Origin: Nocardia huaxiensis
GTDB taxonomy: Bacteria > Actinomycetota > Actinomycetes > Mycobacteriales > Mycobacteriaceae
Length of the DNA: 64,000 nt
Assembly (NCBI RefSeq): GCF_013744875.1
Contig: NZ_CP059399.1
Coordinates: 7,316,001 to 7,380,000, forward strand
Direction of reading: 5' to 3'
In this document: positions 8,696 to 17,412 of the stretch, in pieces
How positions within the stretch are numbered: the first letter of the stretch is position 1
How the letters are laid out: each line of letters begins with the position of its first letter
Program-made: the position numbers and the translations under genes
The notes under the pieces: generated by a model
Told to the model about the DNA's origin: nothing
Databases searched by the model: none
What the model saw: the letters and a program-made list of their open reading frames with translations, nothing else

Positions 8696-9915
8696 TAGAA
8701 GCCTCCCTTCGCTCCGGCCAGTCCGGCCGCCTTCGCCCGCTCGACCACCTGCGGCAGCACGGCCAGCACGGCATCGATATCGGCGTCGGTCGAGTTGTGT
8801 CCCAGAGAAAATCGCAGCGACCCGCGCGCCAGCGCCGGTTCCACTCCCATGGCCAGCAGCACATGTGAGGGCCCGGCCACACCGGCATTGCAGGCCGATC
8901 CGGTCGAACATTCGATGCCGGCGGCATCGAGCAGCATGAGCAGCGAATCGCCCTCACACCCGGGGAAGGTGAAGTGCACGTTCCCCGCCAGCCGCCGCTC
9001 GCCGGTGGCGCCGTTGAGCACGGCCTCCGGCACCGCGGCCCGCACACCGTCGATGAGCCGGCCCGAAAGCCGCTCCAATTCGACTGCACGAGAAGCCAAT
9101 CCGGCAACGGTCTCGCGAACGGCGGTGGCCATCCCGACCGCGCCGGGCACATCCGAGGTCCCCGAGCGCAGATCACGCTCATGCCCGCCGCCGTGCAGCA
9201 GCGGCACCGCGGCCACCTGCCGCCCGAGCAGCAGCACGCCGACCCCGTGCGGCCCGCCGACCTTGTGCCCCGCGAAACTCGCCGCGGCCAGACCACTCCG
9301 ACCGAAATCGATCGGCAGCTGCGCCGCCGCCTGCACCGCGTCACTGTGCATGGGCACATCGAATTCCTGCGCCACCGCGGCCAATTCGGCGATCGGCTGA
9401 ATCGTGCCGACCTCGTTGTTGGCCCACATCACGCTCACCAGCGCGGCGTCCTCGGCATGCGCGGCCAGCGCCTCCCGCAGGGTGCGCGGCGAGACGACGC
9501 CCTCGGCGTCCACCTCCAGCCAGGTGACCTGCGCGCCCTCGTGCTGCTCGAGCCACTCCACGGTGTCCAGCACCGCGTGATGCTCGACCGCGCTCACCAG
9601 AATCCGGGTGCGCTTCGGGTCGGCGTCGCGCCGCGCCCAGTAGATGCCCTTGACGGCGAGATTGTCGCTCTCGGTCCCGCCCGAGGTGAAGATGACCTCC
9701 GACGGCCGCGCCCCCAGCCCGGCCGCGATCGACTCCCGCGCCTCCTCCAGCAGCCGCCGCGCCGCCCGCCCCGACCCGTGCAGCGACGACGCGTTGCCCG
9801 TCGTCCCCAGCGCAGCGCACATCGCCTCGACAGCGACCGGGAACATGGGTGTCGTGGCCGCATGATCGAGGTAGACCGTCTGGGCACCGACCGGACCCGG
9901 GAAAGCCGACTTCAT
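8695..9915 (-). CDS. iscS: Cysteine desulfurase (IscS/NifS-like)
   Basis: This PLP enzyme removes sulfur from L-cysteine as a protein persulfide. The 406-residue sequence opens [10 protein letters not shown], shows the PLP lysine Lys218 in SFAGHKVGG, the HSDAVQ motif (190-195) and the persulfide cysteine Cys342 in [10 protein letters not shown]. It matches M. tuberculosis Rv3025c in order and size. Overlap with mnmA by one base indicates that it supplies sulfur for tRNA 2-thiolation; no iscU or sufE gene is adjacent, so a broader Fe-S role is not shown here. It starts at ATG 9915 and is the first gene of the operon. Confidence 0.95.
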   Translation of the reverse strand: MKSAFPGPVGAQTVYLDHAATTPMFPVAVEAMCAALGTTGNASSLHGSGRAARRLLEEARESIAAGLGARPSEVIFTSGGTESDNLAVKGIYWARRDADPKRTRILVSAVEHHAVLDTVEWLEQHEGAQVTWLEVDAEGVVSPRTLREALAAHAEDAALVSVMWANNEVGTIQPIAELAAVAQEFDVPMHSDAVQAAAQLPIDFGRSGLAAASFAGHKVGGPHGVGVLLLGRQVAAVPLLHGGGHERDLRSGTSDVPGAVGMATAVRETVAGLASRAVELERLSGRLIDGVRAAVPEAVLNGATGERRLAGNVHFTFPGCEGDSLLMLLDAAGIECSTGSACNAGVAGPSHVLLAMGVEPALARGSLRFSLGHNSTDADIDAVLAVLPQVVERAKAAGLAGAKGGF

Positions 9916-10068
9916 GACCGTAAGAGCCTATCCCATCCCTGACCTGCGCAACCTTCGGGTATCCACCGGCCACCTACATTTCCGCACACCACCTGCGCAA
10001 CCCGCTGACGGCGTCTCGCTATTCCCACGGATCACTCCGGGGACCGGTTCGAATCGCCGTCGATCCCC

Positions 10069-11931
10069 TCAGACGAGGCCGCGCACGTCCCACACCCACA
10101 GCCCGTCCACTCGCCGGCCGGGGATGCCCAGCAGTTCGTCCACGGTCCGGCGCAGGGCGTCCTGGTTGGCGGTGGGCGGCAGCACCAGCAGATCGGCGTT
10201 CCAGTAGCGCAGGTCCGCGCGGGCCTGGTCGCGGAGGGCCTGGTCGACGGCCGGAACCTGGTTGAGGTAACTCACCAGCCTGAGCAGGTTGCCGGTGGGC
10301 CGATGCTTGGTGCCGTAGCGGGCCGTCCCGTCCGGTTCGGGGCCGACGAAGTAGCCGCCCACGAGCGGGAAGGCGAAGTCGGAATCGATCTGCCAGTTCA
10401 GGGCGGCGGCGTCCATGGCGGTGGACGGCGGCACGATCACCACGGAGCCGTCCGAGACATACTGTCGCACAGTGCCATCGGCGAAGAACGCGGGCGTCGG
10501 GGCGCGTTCCGCCACCGGCAGCGGGGTCGGTGCGAGAGGCAGCAGCGCGCAGGCCGAGGCGGCGAACCATGCCGTCGGCCGCCAGTCGCCGATGGCGGTG
10601 CGCCGGTAGTCGATCGCCCGCTGGGTGCCCAGGACCAGGATGATCGCGATGGCCGGAATGGCCGCCATGGAGAACCGGGATTCGACGATCCCGTTCAGCG
10701 GATGGATCCCCCCGAGCACCAGCCACGGCATGGGCACACCGCCGACCATGGGCACGATGGCGAGGGTGCCGCCCACGAGCAGGCCGATGCCCAGCGACAG
10801 CGTTACGAACACCACGATGACGACCACGGCCGCCCGCACCACACGCTCCCGCCGCAGCAGGAACGCGGTCACCGCGACCAGCAGCAGCAGCGGCCATCCG
10901 AAGTAGGAGTTGTGCTCGGTCGGATTGATGCTCACATCCGGGCCGAACGAGAACATGCTGCCGGCCGACTCCGAGGAGAACTGGAACAGCGCCAGCAGGT
11001 CATTGCCCACTCGGCCGTGACCGACGAACGTGTACGACTGCGGTCCGAAGAACTGCCACCACAGCAGAACCCCGGTGAGCGCCAGCGTGATCAGCGCCGC
11101 CAGCAGCACCGACGGCGCGGTCACCCGCGCCGTGCGCAGGATGTCGCGCGGTGCCCGGACGTAGGCGAGCACGAACAATGCGAAGGCCAGCGCGAAGATC
11201 AGCAACGGCTCTTCGCCCAGCACGAGCTGCAATGCGACCAGCAGACCCAGCACGGCCGCGGCACGCGGTTGCCATGCCGGTCGCGTCGCGAGCTCCGCGC
11301 GCCGCGCCATCGTGATCACCTGCCGCGCGATCAGCGGAAGCAGCAGCAGGAAAACGAAATTCGGATGCCCGTTGGAATGCGAGACCATCGCCGGAGCGAA
11401 GCCGCAGAACAAACCACCGATGGCCGCAGCGAATCTGGAGGTCACCAGCTCCCGGGAGAACAGCCAGTACCAGGCGAAGGCCGTGCCGCTCAGACCGACG
11501 GTCAATGCCAGTACGAAGGTGACCGTGGGCCCGAACAGCAGGGTGACCGGCGTGAGCGGTACACCCCAGCCGTACATGAGCGTATTGGCCGCCAGGTTCA
11601 CCCCATCGGGATAGTTCTGCAGCTGCGAGCTGAGCATGCTGTCGCCGTGGGTGACCGTTCGCGCCGTGACCGAGAAGTACCACTCGTACAACGTCTGGTC
11701 CTGATCGCTGTCGATCAGGTAACCGCTGCGGGGCTTGCGCCACAGCCCGCCGAGCACGAATACCGCGAGCGCCAGATAACCCCCGCCGACGAGCAGGTCG
11801 ATGCGGGCCGAACGCCACCACCGCCGAGTCTGCTCGGCGGGCACCGTCTCCGGTGCGGCCCGCTCCGCAACTGCAACCGCCGATCGGTCCGCTTCGGTCC
11901 CGTCGGCAACCCACCCCAGTGTCACGCGCAC
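10069..11931 (-). CDS. Polytopic membrane protein, GT-C glycosyltransferase-like
   Basis: The 620-residue protein has a ~45-residue cytoplasmic N-terminus, about 11-12 hydrophobic helices between residues ~48 and 470, and a soluble C-terminal domain of ~150 residues ending WVWDVRGLV. The first long loop after helix 1 carries an acidic cluster (YLIDSDQDQTLYEWYF), as expected for the catalytic loop of lipid-phosphosugar-dependent GT-C enzymes. Further loop motifs are QNYPDGVNLAANTLMYGWG and SHSNGHPNF. It could be a cell-wall arabinosyl- or mannosyltransferase-like protein, but the sugar is unknown. It lies 153 bp downstream of the desulfurase start on the same strand and is probably transcribed separately. 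Confidence 0.8.
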   Translation of the reverse strand: MRVTLGWVADGTEADRSAVAVAERAAPETVPAEQTRRWWRSARIDLLVGGGYLALAVFVLGGLWRKPRSGYLIDSDQDQTLYEWYFSVTARTVTHGDSMLSSQLQNYPDGVNLAANTLMYGWGVPLTPVTLLFGPTVTFVLALTVGLSGTAFAWYWLFSRELVTSRFAAAIGGLFCGFAPAMVSHSNGHPNFVFLLLLPLIARQVITMARRAELATRPAWQPRAAAVLGLLVALQLVLGEEPLLIFALAFALFVLAYVRAPRDILRTARVTAPSVLLAALITLALTGVLLWWQFFGPQSYTFVGHGRVGNDLLALFQFSSESAGSMFSFGPDVSINPTEHNSYFGWPLLLLVAVTAFLLRRERVVRAAVVVIVVFVTLSLGIGLLVGGTLAIVPMVGGVPMPWLVLGGIHPLNGIVESRFSMAAIPAIAIILVLGTQRAIDYRRTAIGDWRPTAWFAASACALLPLAPTPLPVAERAPTPAFFADGTVRQYVSDGSVVIVPPSTAMDAAALNWQIDSDFAFPLVGGYFVGPEPDGTARYGTKHRPTGNLLRLVSYLNQVPAVDQALRDQARADLRYWNADLLVLPPTANQDALRRTVDELLGIPGRRVDGLWVWDVRGLV

Positions 11932-12065
11932 TTCCCTCTAACTGTCACAGCCGTAATCAGCCGCTCACGATACCGCCACGGTTGCCGGATGACGGACACG
12001 AAGATCGTGGCCGATCCCGCGAAGTGCGCCTCGCTCCAGCTACCGGTTACTTAGCATTCACAAGT

Positions 12066-12932
12066 ATGTACGGAATCGGTGAACTTGCTCATCTGATCAG
12101 GCACAGCCTGGATACGCAGGTGAGCGTGGCGCGGCTACGGCGGCGGCACACGCTGGAGGAACAGGTGGCGGGGCGCACGGTGCTGATCACCGGCGCCTCG
12201 TCGGGGATCGGGCGGGCGGCCGCGCTGCGCATCGGGGCCGCCGGGGGCACGGTGGCGCTGGTGGCGCGGCGGGCGGACGAACTGCGGGACGTCGCGGCGG
12301 AAATCGCGGGGTGCGGCGGGAAGGCCGACGTATACCCTTGTGATCTCAGCGATTTCGATGCTCTCGATGCGATGGTGGCGCAGGTGCTCGCCGACCACGG
12401 CGGGGTGGACATCCTGGTCAACAATGCGGGGCGGTCCATTCGCCGGCGGGTCGACGAATCCTATGAGCGCTTCCATGATTACGAGCGCACCATGCGTTTG
12501 AACTACTTCGCGGCGACCCGGCTCATACTCGCGCTGCTGCCCGGGATGCGGGAACGGCGGTACGGTCAGATCGTCACCGTGCTGTCACTGGCCAATCAGT
12601 TCGGCGGTCCCGGCTACAGCGCCTACGTCGCGTCCAAGGCCGCACTGGATTCGCTGACCTCGAACCTGCACATCGAAACCCTCACGGACAATGTGCGATT
12701 CACCTCGATCTACATGCCGCTGGTTCGCACCGCCATGGTCGCCCCGAACCTGGAATATCGGAACACCCCCGCGCTCACCCCGGAGCAGGGCGCGGAAACC
12801 ATCTGCGATGCCATCATCGACCGTCCGCGCCACATCGGCCCCCTCATGGGGCGTCTCGCGCTCCTGCTGGACAATTTCGTCCCCGACCGTTTCGACGAGG
12901 TCCGCAACGAACGCTTCCGGCGGGGCATGTGA
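12066..12932 (+). CDS. Short-chain dehydrogenase/reductase
   Basis: This 288-residue SDR has the cofactor motif TGASSGIG (42-49), NNAG (119-122) and the catalytic Ser174, Tyr187 and Lys191 (YVASK). A ~35-residue N-terminal extension rich in Arg precedes the Rossmann fold. The sequence resembles the reductase half of mycobacterial fatty acyl-CoA reductases and related SDRs (ITGASSGIGRAAALRI, then YSAYVASKAALDSLTSNL, and MPLVRTAMVAP), so a lipid-like carbonyl substrate is likely. NADPH preference is suggested by VARRADEL. It is divergent from the GT-C-like gene, with 134 bp between. Confidence 0.9.
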   Translation: MYGIGELAHLIRHSLDTQVSVARLRRRHTLEEQVAGRTVLITGASSGIGRAAALRIGAAGGTVALVARRADELRDVAAEIAGCGGKADVYPCDLSDFDALDAMVAQVLADHGGVDILVNNAGRSIRRRVDESYERFHDYERTMRLNYFAATRLILALLPGMRERRYGQIVTVLSLANQFGGPGYSAYVASKAALDSLTSNLHIETLTDNVRFTSIYMPLVRTAMVAPNLEYRNTPALTPEQGAETICDAIIDRPRHIGPLMGRLALLLDNFVPDRFDEVRNERFRRGM

Positions 12933-12995
12933 TCAGGCGTTCGTTCCCGGAAAATGGTTCGCCGCAACGGTATCCATGTCCGTAGGCTTCCCGGC

Positions 12996-13397
12996 ATGTG
13001 CTACTACCCCAGCCGTGCGCACTACGTCTGCCTGAACTGCCGGGTGTCGCACAAGGACATTCGCGCCCGCGAGGGCCGTCATTGCCCGCGGTGCCGCGGC
13101 GAACTCGTCAATGCCGGTGCGCACCTGGCGGTTCCCCGCAAACACGACACGGCGGGCTGGCGCGCCCTGGAAGCCGTCCTCCGCTCCGGCCTCACCTTCC
13201 ACGGCGGCTGCTGCGGCGAAGGCCCCGGCTACCGCCCCCGCACCCCGCGCGAGATCCGCGACCGCCTGCGCTTCGCCGACCGCATGAACATCCCCGTGGC
13301 CGTGGCCCTGGCCACCCCCGATCCCACCGACGCCGACCGGCCCGCCGGCGCCCGCCGCCGCGAGATCACCTACCGGCCGGGCGCCCGCAAACGCTGA
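12996..13397 (+). CDS. Zinc-ribbon-containing small protein
   Basis: The 133-residue protein opens with a classic zinc ribbon of two knuckles: Cys12-x-x-Cys15 (YVCLNCRVSHK) and Cys30-x-x-Cys33 (HCPRCRGELV). A basic, structured remainder includes HDTAGWRALEAVL and a second cysteine pair in GGCCGEG. The arginine-rich tail and zinc ribbon suggest nucleic-acid or ribosome association, but no named family is recognised. ATG 12996 puts the ribbon near the N-terminus; an in-frame ATG at 12954 would add 14 residues. The very long frame in +2 over the same DNA is a shadow. Confidence 0.75.
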   Translation: MCYYPSRAHYVCLNCRVSHKDIRAREGRHCPRCRGELVNAGAHLAVPRKHDTAGWRALEAVLRSGLTFHGGCCGEGPGYRPRTPREIRDRLRFADRMNIPVAVALATPDPTDADRPAGARRREITYRPGARKR

Positions 13398-13469
13398 GCC
13401 ACCACCAGCCGCGCATACTGGTCAGATCCGTAGTTCCCGAGCAGGACCCCACGACCCGGAGGTGCCTCG

Positions 13470-13745
13470 ATGGAGCATGACCAGAACCTGTCCCAGGACG
13501 CCCGCCGCAAAGCCGGTGACGAGCAGGCCGCCGCACGACGGTCCGAACGCCACGACCAGATGACGGATATGAACCGCGTCCGCGCCGAATCCGGCGGCGA
13601 CTACGAGCCCGCGAAACGCTCGGACCTGCGCGGCGAAATCGACCGCGACCGCGACATCACCCCGCGCGAGGACCGCCACGCCGCCAAATCCGCCGCCCAC
13701 GACGCCGCCCGCCTGGCCAATGAGGAATTCAGCAGCGGCCACTGA
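13470..13745 (+). CDS. Small hydrophilic protein, unknown function
   Basis: The 91-residue product is strongly charged (about one third Asp/Glu and Arg/Lys), with no hydrophobic core or cysteines and a repeated RxE/DRD pattern (GEIDRDRDITPREDRHAAKSAAHDAARLANEEF), suggesting a largely helical or disordered cytoplasmic protein. A strong GGAGG ribosome-binding site precedes ATG 13470 at good spacing, supporting expression. The LapA-like gene follows 20 bp downstream in the same direction, so the two are probably co-transcribed. No family is recognised. Confidence 0.7.
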   Translation: MEHDQNLSQDARRKAGDEQAAARRSERHDQMTDMNRVRAESGGDYEPAKRSDLRGEIDRDRDITPREDRHAAKSAAHDAARLANEEFSSGH

Positions 13746-13765
13746 CCCGAGGCGAGGAGTGGTTC

Positions 13766-13996
13766 ATGAGCAGCCCGGAGAAACCGTCCCTTCTGTCCCG
13801 CGTGACGCCGACCCAGTGGATCGCCCTGGCTCTCACAGTGCTCGCGGTGCTCTTCATCGCCGCGAACCGTAAACGGGTGTCGATCGAATTCCTGCTGTTC
13901 GACATCAGCTCACCGCTCTGGCTGATCCTGCTGGCCATGTTCGTGATCGGCTGGCTCGCCGGAGTGCTGACCGCACGGCGGCGGCGCAACCGGTGA
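13766..13996 (+). CDS. LapA-domain (DUF1049) membrane protein
   Basis: This 76-residue protein has two transmembrane helices (WIALALTVLAVLFIAANR and PLWLILLAMFVIGWLAGVL) joined by RKRVSIEFLLFDISS, followed by a basic tail RRRRNR: the layout of the lipopolysaccharide assembly protein A (LapA/DUF1049) domain. In Gram-negatives LapA acts in LPS assembly; in actinobacteria its role is unknown. A GAGGAG ribosome-binding site precedes ATG 13766, and the small hydrophilic gene lies 20 bp upstream, suggesting a two-gene unit. Confidence 0.88.
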   Translation: MSSPEKPSLLSRVTPTQWIALALTVLAVLFIAANRKRVSIEFLLFDISSPLWLILLAMFVIGWLAGVLTARRRRNR

Positions 13997-14116
13997 ACAC
14001 TCCGCTGCCCGGAATCCGCCGCCCCGCGCTATGCGGGTTCGGTGTGCGCCTCGACCACGATTCGCGTCGGATTGTCACCGGATGGCATCCGGCGAGATGC
14101 CATCCGGTGTGGACGG

Positions 14117-15070
14117 TCAGGCGTGGACGGGGTGGGTGACGGGGGTGGGGCGGCGGTGGGCGCCGGTGCCGATGGCTTCGACTTCGTCGGCGCCGTGGAT
14201 GACGTCGGTGAAGGCGCGGTCCATGAGGTCGCCCTCGATGGACCGGCGGCAGCGGCTGGCCAGGTCGTGGCGGTCGGTGCCGGGGAGTTGCAGGGGCTGG
14301 AGGGTGATTTCGGCGGTGACGCCCTTGGAACGCAGGACGCGGCCGATGGAGTCGGTGAGGGCGTCGACGCCGACGAAGCCTGGGACGGTGGAGATTTCGC
14401 CGTGGCGGTCCAGGTAGCGCAGGCGGATCGGCTGGACGGGGGTGCCGGAGTCGACGGCGGCCTGGTAGAGGGCGGGACGGAGGCGGCCGTGGGCGCGACC
14501 GCACCAGGTGGTGCCCTCGGGGAAGAACGCGACACGTTCGCCGGCGGCCAAGCGTTCGGTCATGGTGGCGATGACGGTGGGCAGGGTGCGGAGGCGTTCG
14601 CGTTCGATGGGGATCACGCGGACCTTGCGAGCCACATCGCCGAGCATGGGCCAGTCGACCAGGTCGGCGCGGGCGACGAAGCTCATGGGGCCGATCGCGG
14701 ACAGGGCGACGACGTCGGTCCAGCCGATGTGGTGGGCGGCCAGGAGGACGCCGCCTTCGGATTCGGCTGTCGCGCCGCGGTTGTCGATGACACGGATGCG
14801 AATTCCGCAGCAGGCCAGCAGGGCTCGGGCGTAACCGCGCTGGATCACCGGGCGGCGATGACGCGGGGTCAGCAGGTAGGCGAGCGGGAAACTGCCCAGC
14901 ACACCGGCGACGCCGAGCAGGCGGGCGGCGACCCGCAGGGCGCCGGCCGCGGCGGGCGAGTCGACACACGAAGCGTCACAGGGGCTGTGCGGCATCCAGG
15001 CGTGAGCGGTGGCGGGAGCCTGCGGGCACTCCAGGGCGGACGAGCCCGGGGAAAGGAAGGCGGGCAACAT
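14117..15070 (-). CDS. PlsC-family O-acyltransferase (OlsA-like)
   Basis: The ~317-residue protein carries the acyltransferase motifs Hx4D (His114-Asp119 in HHIGWTD), which activates the acceptor hydroxyl, and FPEGT (183-187), which binds the acceptor phosphate or head group. One hydrophobic N-terminal helix (VAARLLGVAGVLGSFPLAYLL) suggests membrane association. It starts 6 bp after the stop of the GNAT-type acyltransferase gene. The pair matches M. tuberculosis Rv3026c-Rv3027c and resembles olsA-olsB of ornithine-lipid synthesis, where OlsA acylates lyso-ornithine lipid. A generic lysophosphatidate acyltransferase is the alternative. The first ~40 residues look non-conserved, so the true start could be internal. 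Confidence 0.88.
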   Translation of the reverse strand: MLPAFLSPGSSALECPQAPATAHAWMPHSPCDASCVDSPAAAGALRVAARLLGVAGVLGSFPLAYLLTPRHRRPVIQRGYARALLACCGIRIRVIDNRGATAESEGGVLLAAHHIGWTDVVALSAIGPMSFVARADLVDWPMLGDVARKVRVIPIERERLRTLPTVIATMTERLAAGERVAFFPEGTTWCGRAHGRLRPALYQAAVDSGTPVQPIRLRYLDRHGEISTVPGFVGVDALTDSIGRVLRSKGVTAEITLQPLQLPGTDRHDLASRCRRSIEGDLMDRAFTDVIHGADEVEAIGTGAHRRPTPVTHPVHA

Positions 15071-15076
15071 GATTCA

Positions 15077-15949
15077 TCACCGTGCGTCGAAGGTCGCGGC
15101 CGCGCCCCGGAGACGCTCCAGGTAGCGGGTGTTGATGGTTTCCAGGCCCAGCAGGGCCACGAAATCGGCGACACCGAAATCGGGGTCGTGCGCGGGCTCC
15201 CCGCAGATCTGGGCGCCCAGGCGCAGGTAGCCGTTGAGCAGCGGCGGCAGCTTCGGGCGTGCCGGTGGCTGCATGTCGTCGAGGGTGCGGCCGTCCACGA
15301 CCACCGGGGCGAACGGGCGGACGTGCCGTTCCGGCTCGAGACCATGCTTGGCCAGCAACAGATCTCGGACGCCGCGCACATTCACACCCGGCTGATCCTG
15401 CGGCGTCATCTGCATGGGCACCGAGCAGCAGCCCATGACCCACTCGTAGCCGGTGAGCTGGATGTAGTGCAGGATGCCCGCCCACATGAGGGTGAGGGTG
15501 GAACCGTTGCGGTGCTCGGGCACCACGCACGCGCGCCCCATCTCCACGATGCGGTGCCGCTCGGGTTCCAGTGCGGTGAGGTCGAATTCGGTGGCGGTGT
15601 AGTAGCCGCCGGCGGCGGTCACCTTGTCCGGCGGCAGCATGCGGTAGCAGCCGACGAACTGGTCGGTGAGATCGTCACGGACCAGCAGGTGGTCGCAGTG
15701 GTCGTCGAACCGGTCCGCGTCCAGCCCGTCGGTGTTCTCGGGGATGCGGAAGCCGGGCTCGTTGCGGAACACCTGATAGCGCAGGCGTTGTGCGGCCTCG
15801 CGATGTTCGGCGTCGGAGGAGACGACCAGGGAGTACTGGGACCGGCCGGAGGTGTGCACCGGCGCGGGGGTCCGACATGACTGCGGGAGCAGGGCGGGAT
15901 TCGATCCAGCTGCGAGCAGGCTGGCGTTCGACGCTGCCATGGTGGTCAT
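15077..15949 (-). CDS. GNAT-fold N-acyltransferase (OlsB-like)
   Basis: This ~290-residue protein has the acetyltransferase fold of OlsB/haemolysin-like acyl-ACP N-acyltransferases: RYQVFRNEPGFRIPENTDGLDADRFDDHCDHLLVRD, then VGCYRMLPPDKV and MGRACVVPEHRNGSTLTLMWAGILHYI. OlsB transfers a 3-hydroxyacyl chain to the alpha-amino group of ornithine, and the PlsC-type gene lies directly downstream, which supports an amino-acid-containing lipid pathway. An autoinducer-synthase-like function is less likely because no regulator is paired. ATG 15949 is chosen; an in-frame TTG at 15961 and ATG 15940 are alternatives. The ~275 bp upstream contain only a weak CCCCC-GGGGG hairpin near 16165. Confidence 0.87.
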   Translation of the reverse strand: MTTMAASNASLLAAGSNPALLPQSCRTPAPVHTSGRSQYSLVVSSDAEHREAAQRLRYQVFRNEPGFRIPENTDGLDADRFDDHCDHLLVRDDLTDQFVGCYRMLPPDKVTAAGGYYTATEFDLTALEPERHRIVEMGRACVVPEHRNGSTLTLMWAGILHYIQLTGYEWVMGCCSVPMQMTPQDQPGVNVRGVRDLLLAKHGLEPERHVRPFAPVVVDGRTLDDMQPPARPKLPPLLNGYLRLGAQICGEPAHDPDFGVADFVALLGLETINTRYLERLRGAAATFDAR

Positions 15950-16224
15950 AGCGATGATCAAGCCAGTCCCAGACGGCGCTGGAGCGACCGCGAGATTGCC
16001 TCTCGATGCCAGTCCGGTGAACGGGGCGCAGACCGCACCCGGCGTTCATCGAAGAGCCTTCGAACGTTCTCTACCAGGACAAACGCTGGAAACTTCGGTG
16101 GGTACCGAGGGCTCCGGCGGGCCTTCGAACAGCCTCGGACAGCTGCCGCCGGACACCGGCAACAACCCCCGCGAAGGGGGAAGGCTGCAGCCTACGCCGC
16201 GTCCCGCAGGCCCGCCACAGCGGG

Positions 16225-17412
16225 TCAGCTCCGGAACAGCAATGCGGTGTCACCGAATTCGTGCCAGAGGTACCCGGTGTCGAGCGCGGCGCGGTAGGCG
16301 GCACGGACGACATCCGCTCCCGCAACCGATTCCAGCAGCTGAAGGTGGGAGGCACCCGCCTCGTGCCAGCCGGTAATCAGCCCGTCCACGGCCCGCGCGG
16401 GACGGCAGCCGTCGAGTACCAGATCCGTCCACCCGGCCCGAGGACGCACCGATCCGCCTGTGTCCGTGGCGGATTCCAGCGCACGGGTAACCGTGGTCCC
16501 CACCGCCACCACCCGCCCACCCGCGGCATGCGTCGCATTCACCAACCGCGCGGTGATCTCCGGAACCGTGAACCGCTCCGGACTCGGCGGTTCCCCCGCC
16601 TCCGGCGACGACACCCCGGCATGCAGCGTGATCGGCGCGAGCCCCACCCCGCTCGCCACCAGCTCGGTCACCAGCGCCTCGGTGAAAGGACGCCCGGCAC
16701 TGGGCATTTCAGCGCTGCCGGGCTCCCTCCCGAACACCGTCCGGTAGTACGACGCCGACCACCGCTCGCACACATACGAATACGTGATCGGCCGCCCGTA
16801 CCGCGCCAGCAGAGCGGGCACGTCGGTATCGACCTCAGCGACCCACAACCGTCCCGACCCCGGCAACCAGGGTGCCAGTAGCAGCGCACTGTGCCCACCC
16901 GCGAGCCCGACCCGCACGCCCGGCTCCACCGCCGTGCGCGCATGCTCGGCAGCACCGCTCCCCGGTCTCGCGCCGTCCGCTCGCGCGCCGAGACTCGTCC
17001 GATCGGCATCGAGGGCAGCGGATGCGGTCGCGCCACGATGCGATTCCCGACCCTCGGACCTGATGTCACGCGGATCCGGCACACTGCCTGCCGACCACGG
17101 AGTGCCGCGCGGGTCGCGGAGCTCGAGCACCCAGCGGCCGTCGTCGAGGCGGGTGGAGAAGTGCACGACTGCTGGGGCGCCGCCCAGACGTGCGTCCACG
17201 GCGGCGGGAATCATGGCCGAATTGTTCACGACCACAAGGTCTCCGGGGCGTAGGAAGGACGGGAGTTCGCGGAAGCGGGCGTGCGTGATGGTGCCGCCGT
17301 CGCTCAGCAGTAGGCGGACTTCGTCGCGGGCGAGGCCACGCACCTCGGGTGGGCTGGTGGCCGTCAGTTCGGCAGGCACGACGAACTCGTGGCGCGCCAA
17401 GTCGACCGTCAT
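16225..17412 (-). CDS. queA: S-adenosylmethionine:tRNA ribosyltransferase-isomerase (QueA family)
   Basis: QueA transfers ribose from SAM to 7-aminomethyl-7-deazaguanine in tRNA, giving epoxyqueuosine. The 395-residue protein retains family landmarks: RPGDLVVVNNSAMIPA (substrate loop), ITYSYV, SYYRTVFGREPGSAEMPSAGRPFT, LHAG, VAVGTTVTRALES and LLESVAGADVVRAAYRAAL. An Arg/Ala/Gly-rich insertion of about 55 residues (~105-160) is unusual. The TGA of the upstream SDR gene overlaps its ATG (ATGA). No tgt, queC-F or queG gene is present nearby, so whether it works on queuosine precursors in this organism is open. Confidence 0.88.
   Translation of the reverse strand: MTVDLARHEFVVPAELTATSPPEVRGLARDEVRLLLSDGGTITHARFRELPSFLRPGDLVVVNNSAMIPAAVDARLGGAPAVVHFSTRLDDGRWVLELRDPRGTPWSAGSVPDPRDIRSEGRESHRGATASAALDADRTSLGARADGARPGSGAAEHARTAVEPGVRVGLAGGHSALLLAPWLPGSGRLWVAEVDTDVPALLARYGRPITYSYVCERWSASYYRTVFGREPGSAEMPSAGRPFTEALVTELVASGVGLAPITLHAGVSSPEAGEPPSPERFTVPEITARLVNATHAAGGRVVAVGTTVTRALESATDTGGSVRPRAGWTDLVLDGCRPARAVDGLITGWHEAGASHLQLLESVAGADVVRAAYRAALDTGYLWHEFGDTALLFRS

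Noticed and set aside
7574..8911. 445-residue MnmA with a 72-residue N-terminal extension
   Set aside because: The extension overlaps the desulfurase 3' end and is non-conserved Arg/Gly-rich; the ribosome-binding site AGGGAGG points to GTG 8695.
10303..12054. 583-codon plus-strand frame opposite the GT-C-like gene
   Set aside because: Its product is a low-complexity Arg/Gln/His-rich sequence, and the opposite strand encodes clear membrane helices.
12998..13480. 160-codon frame in the second plus-strand frame over the zinc-ribbon gene
   Set aside because: Its product is Pro/Arg-rich without motifs, whereas the other frame encodes four correctly spaced zinc cysteines.
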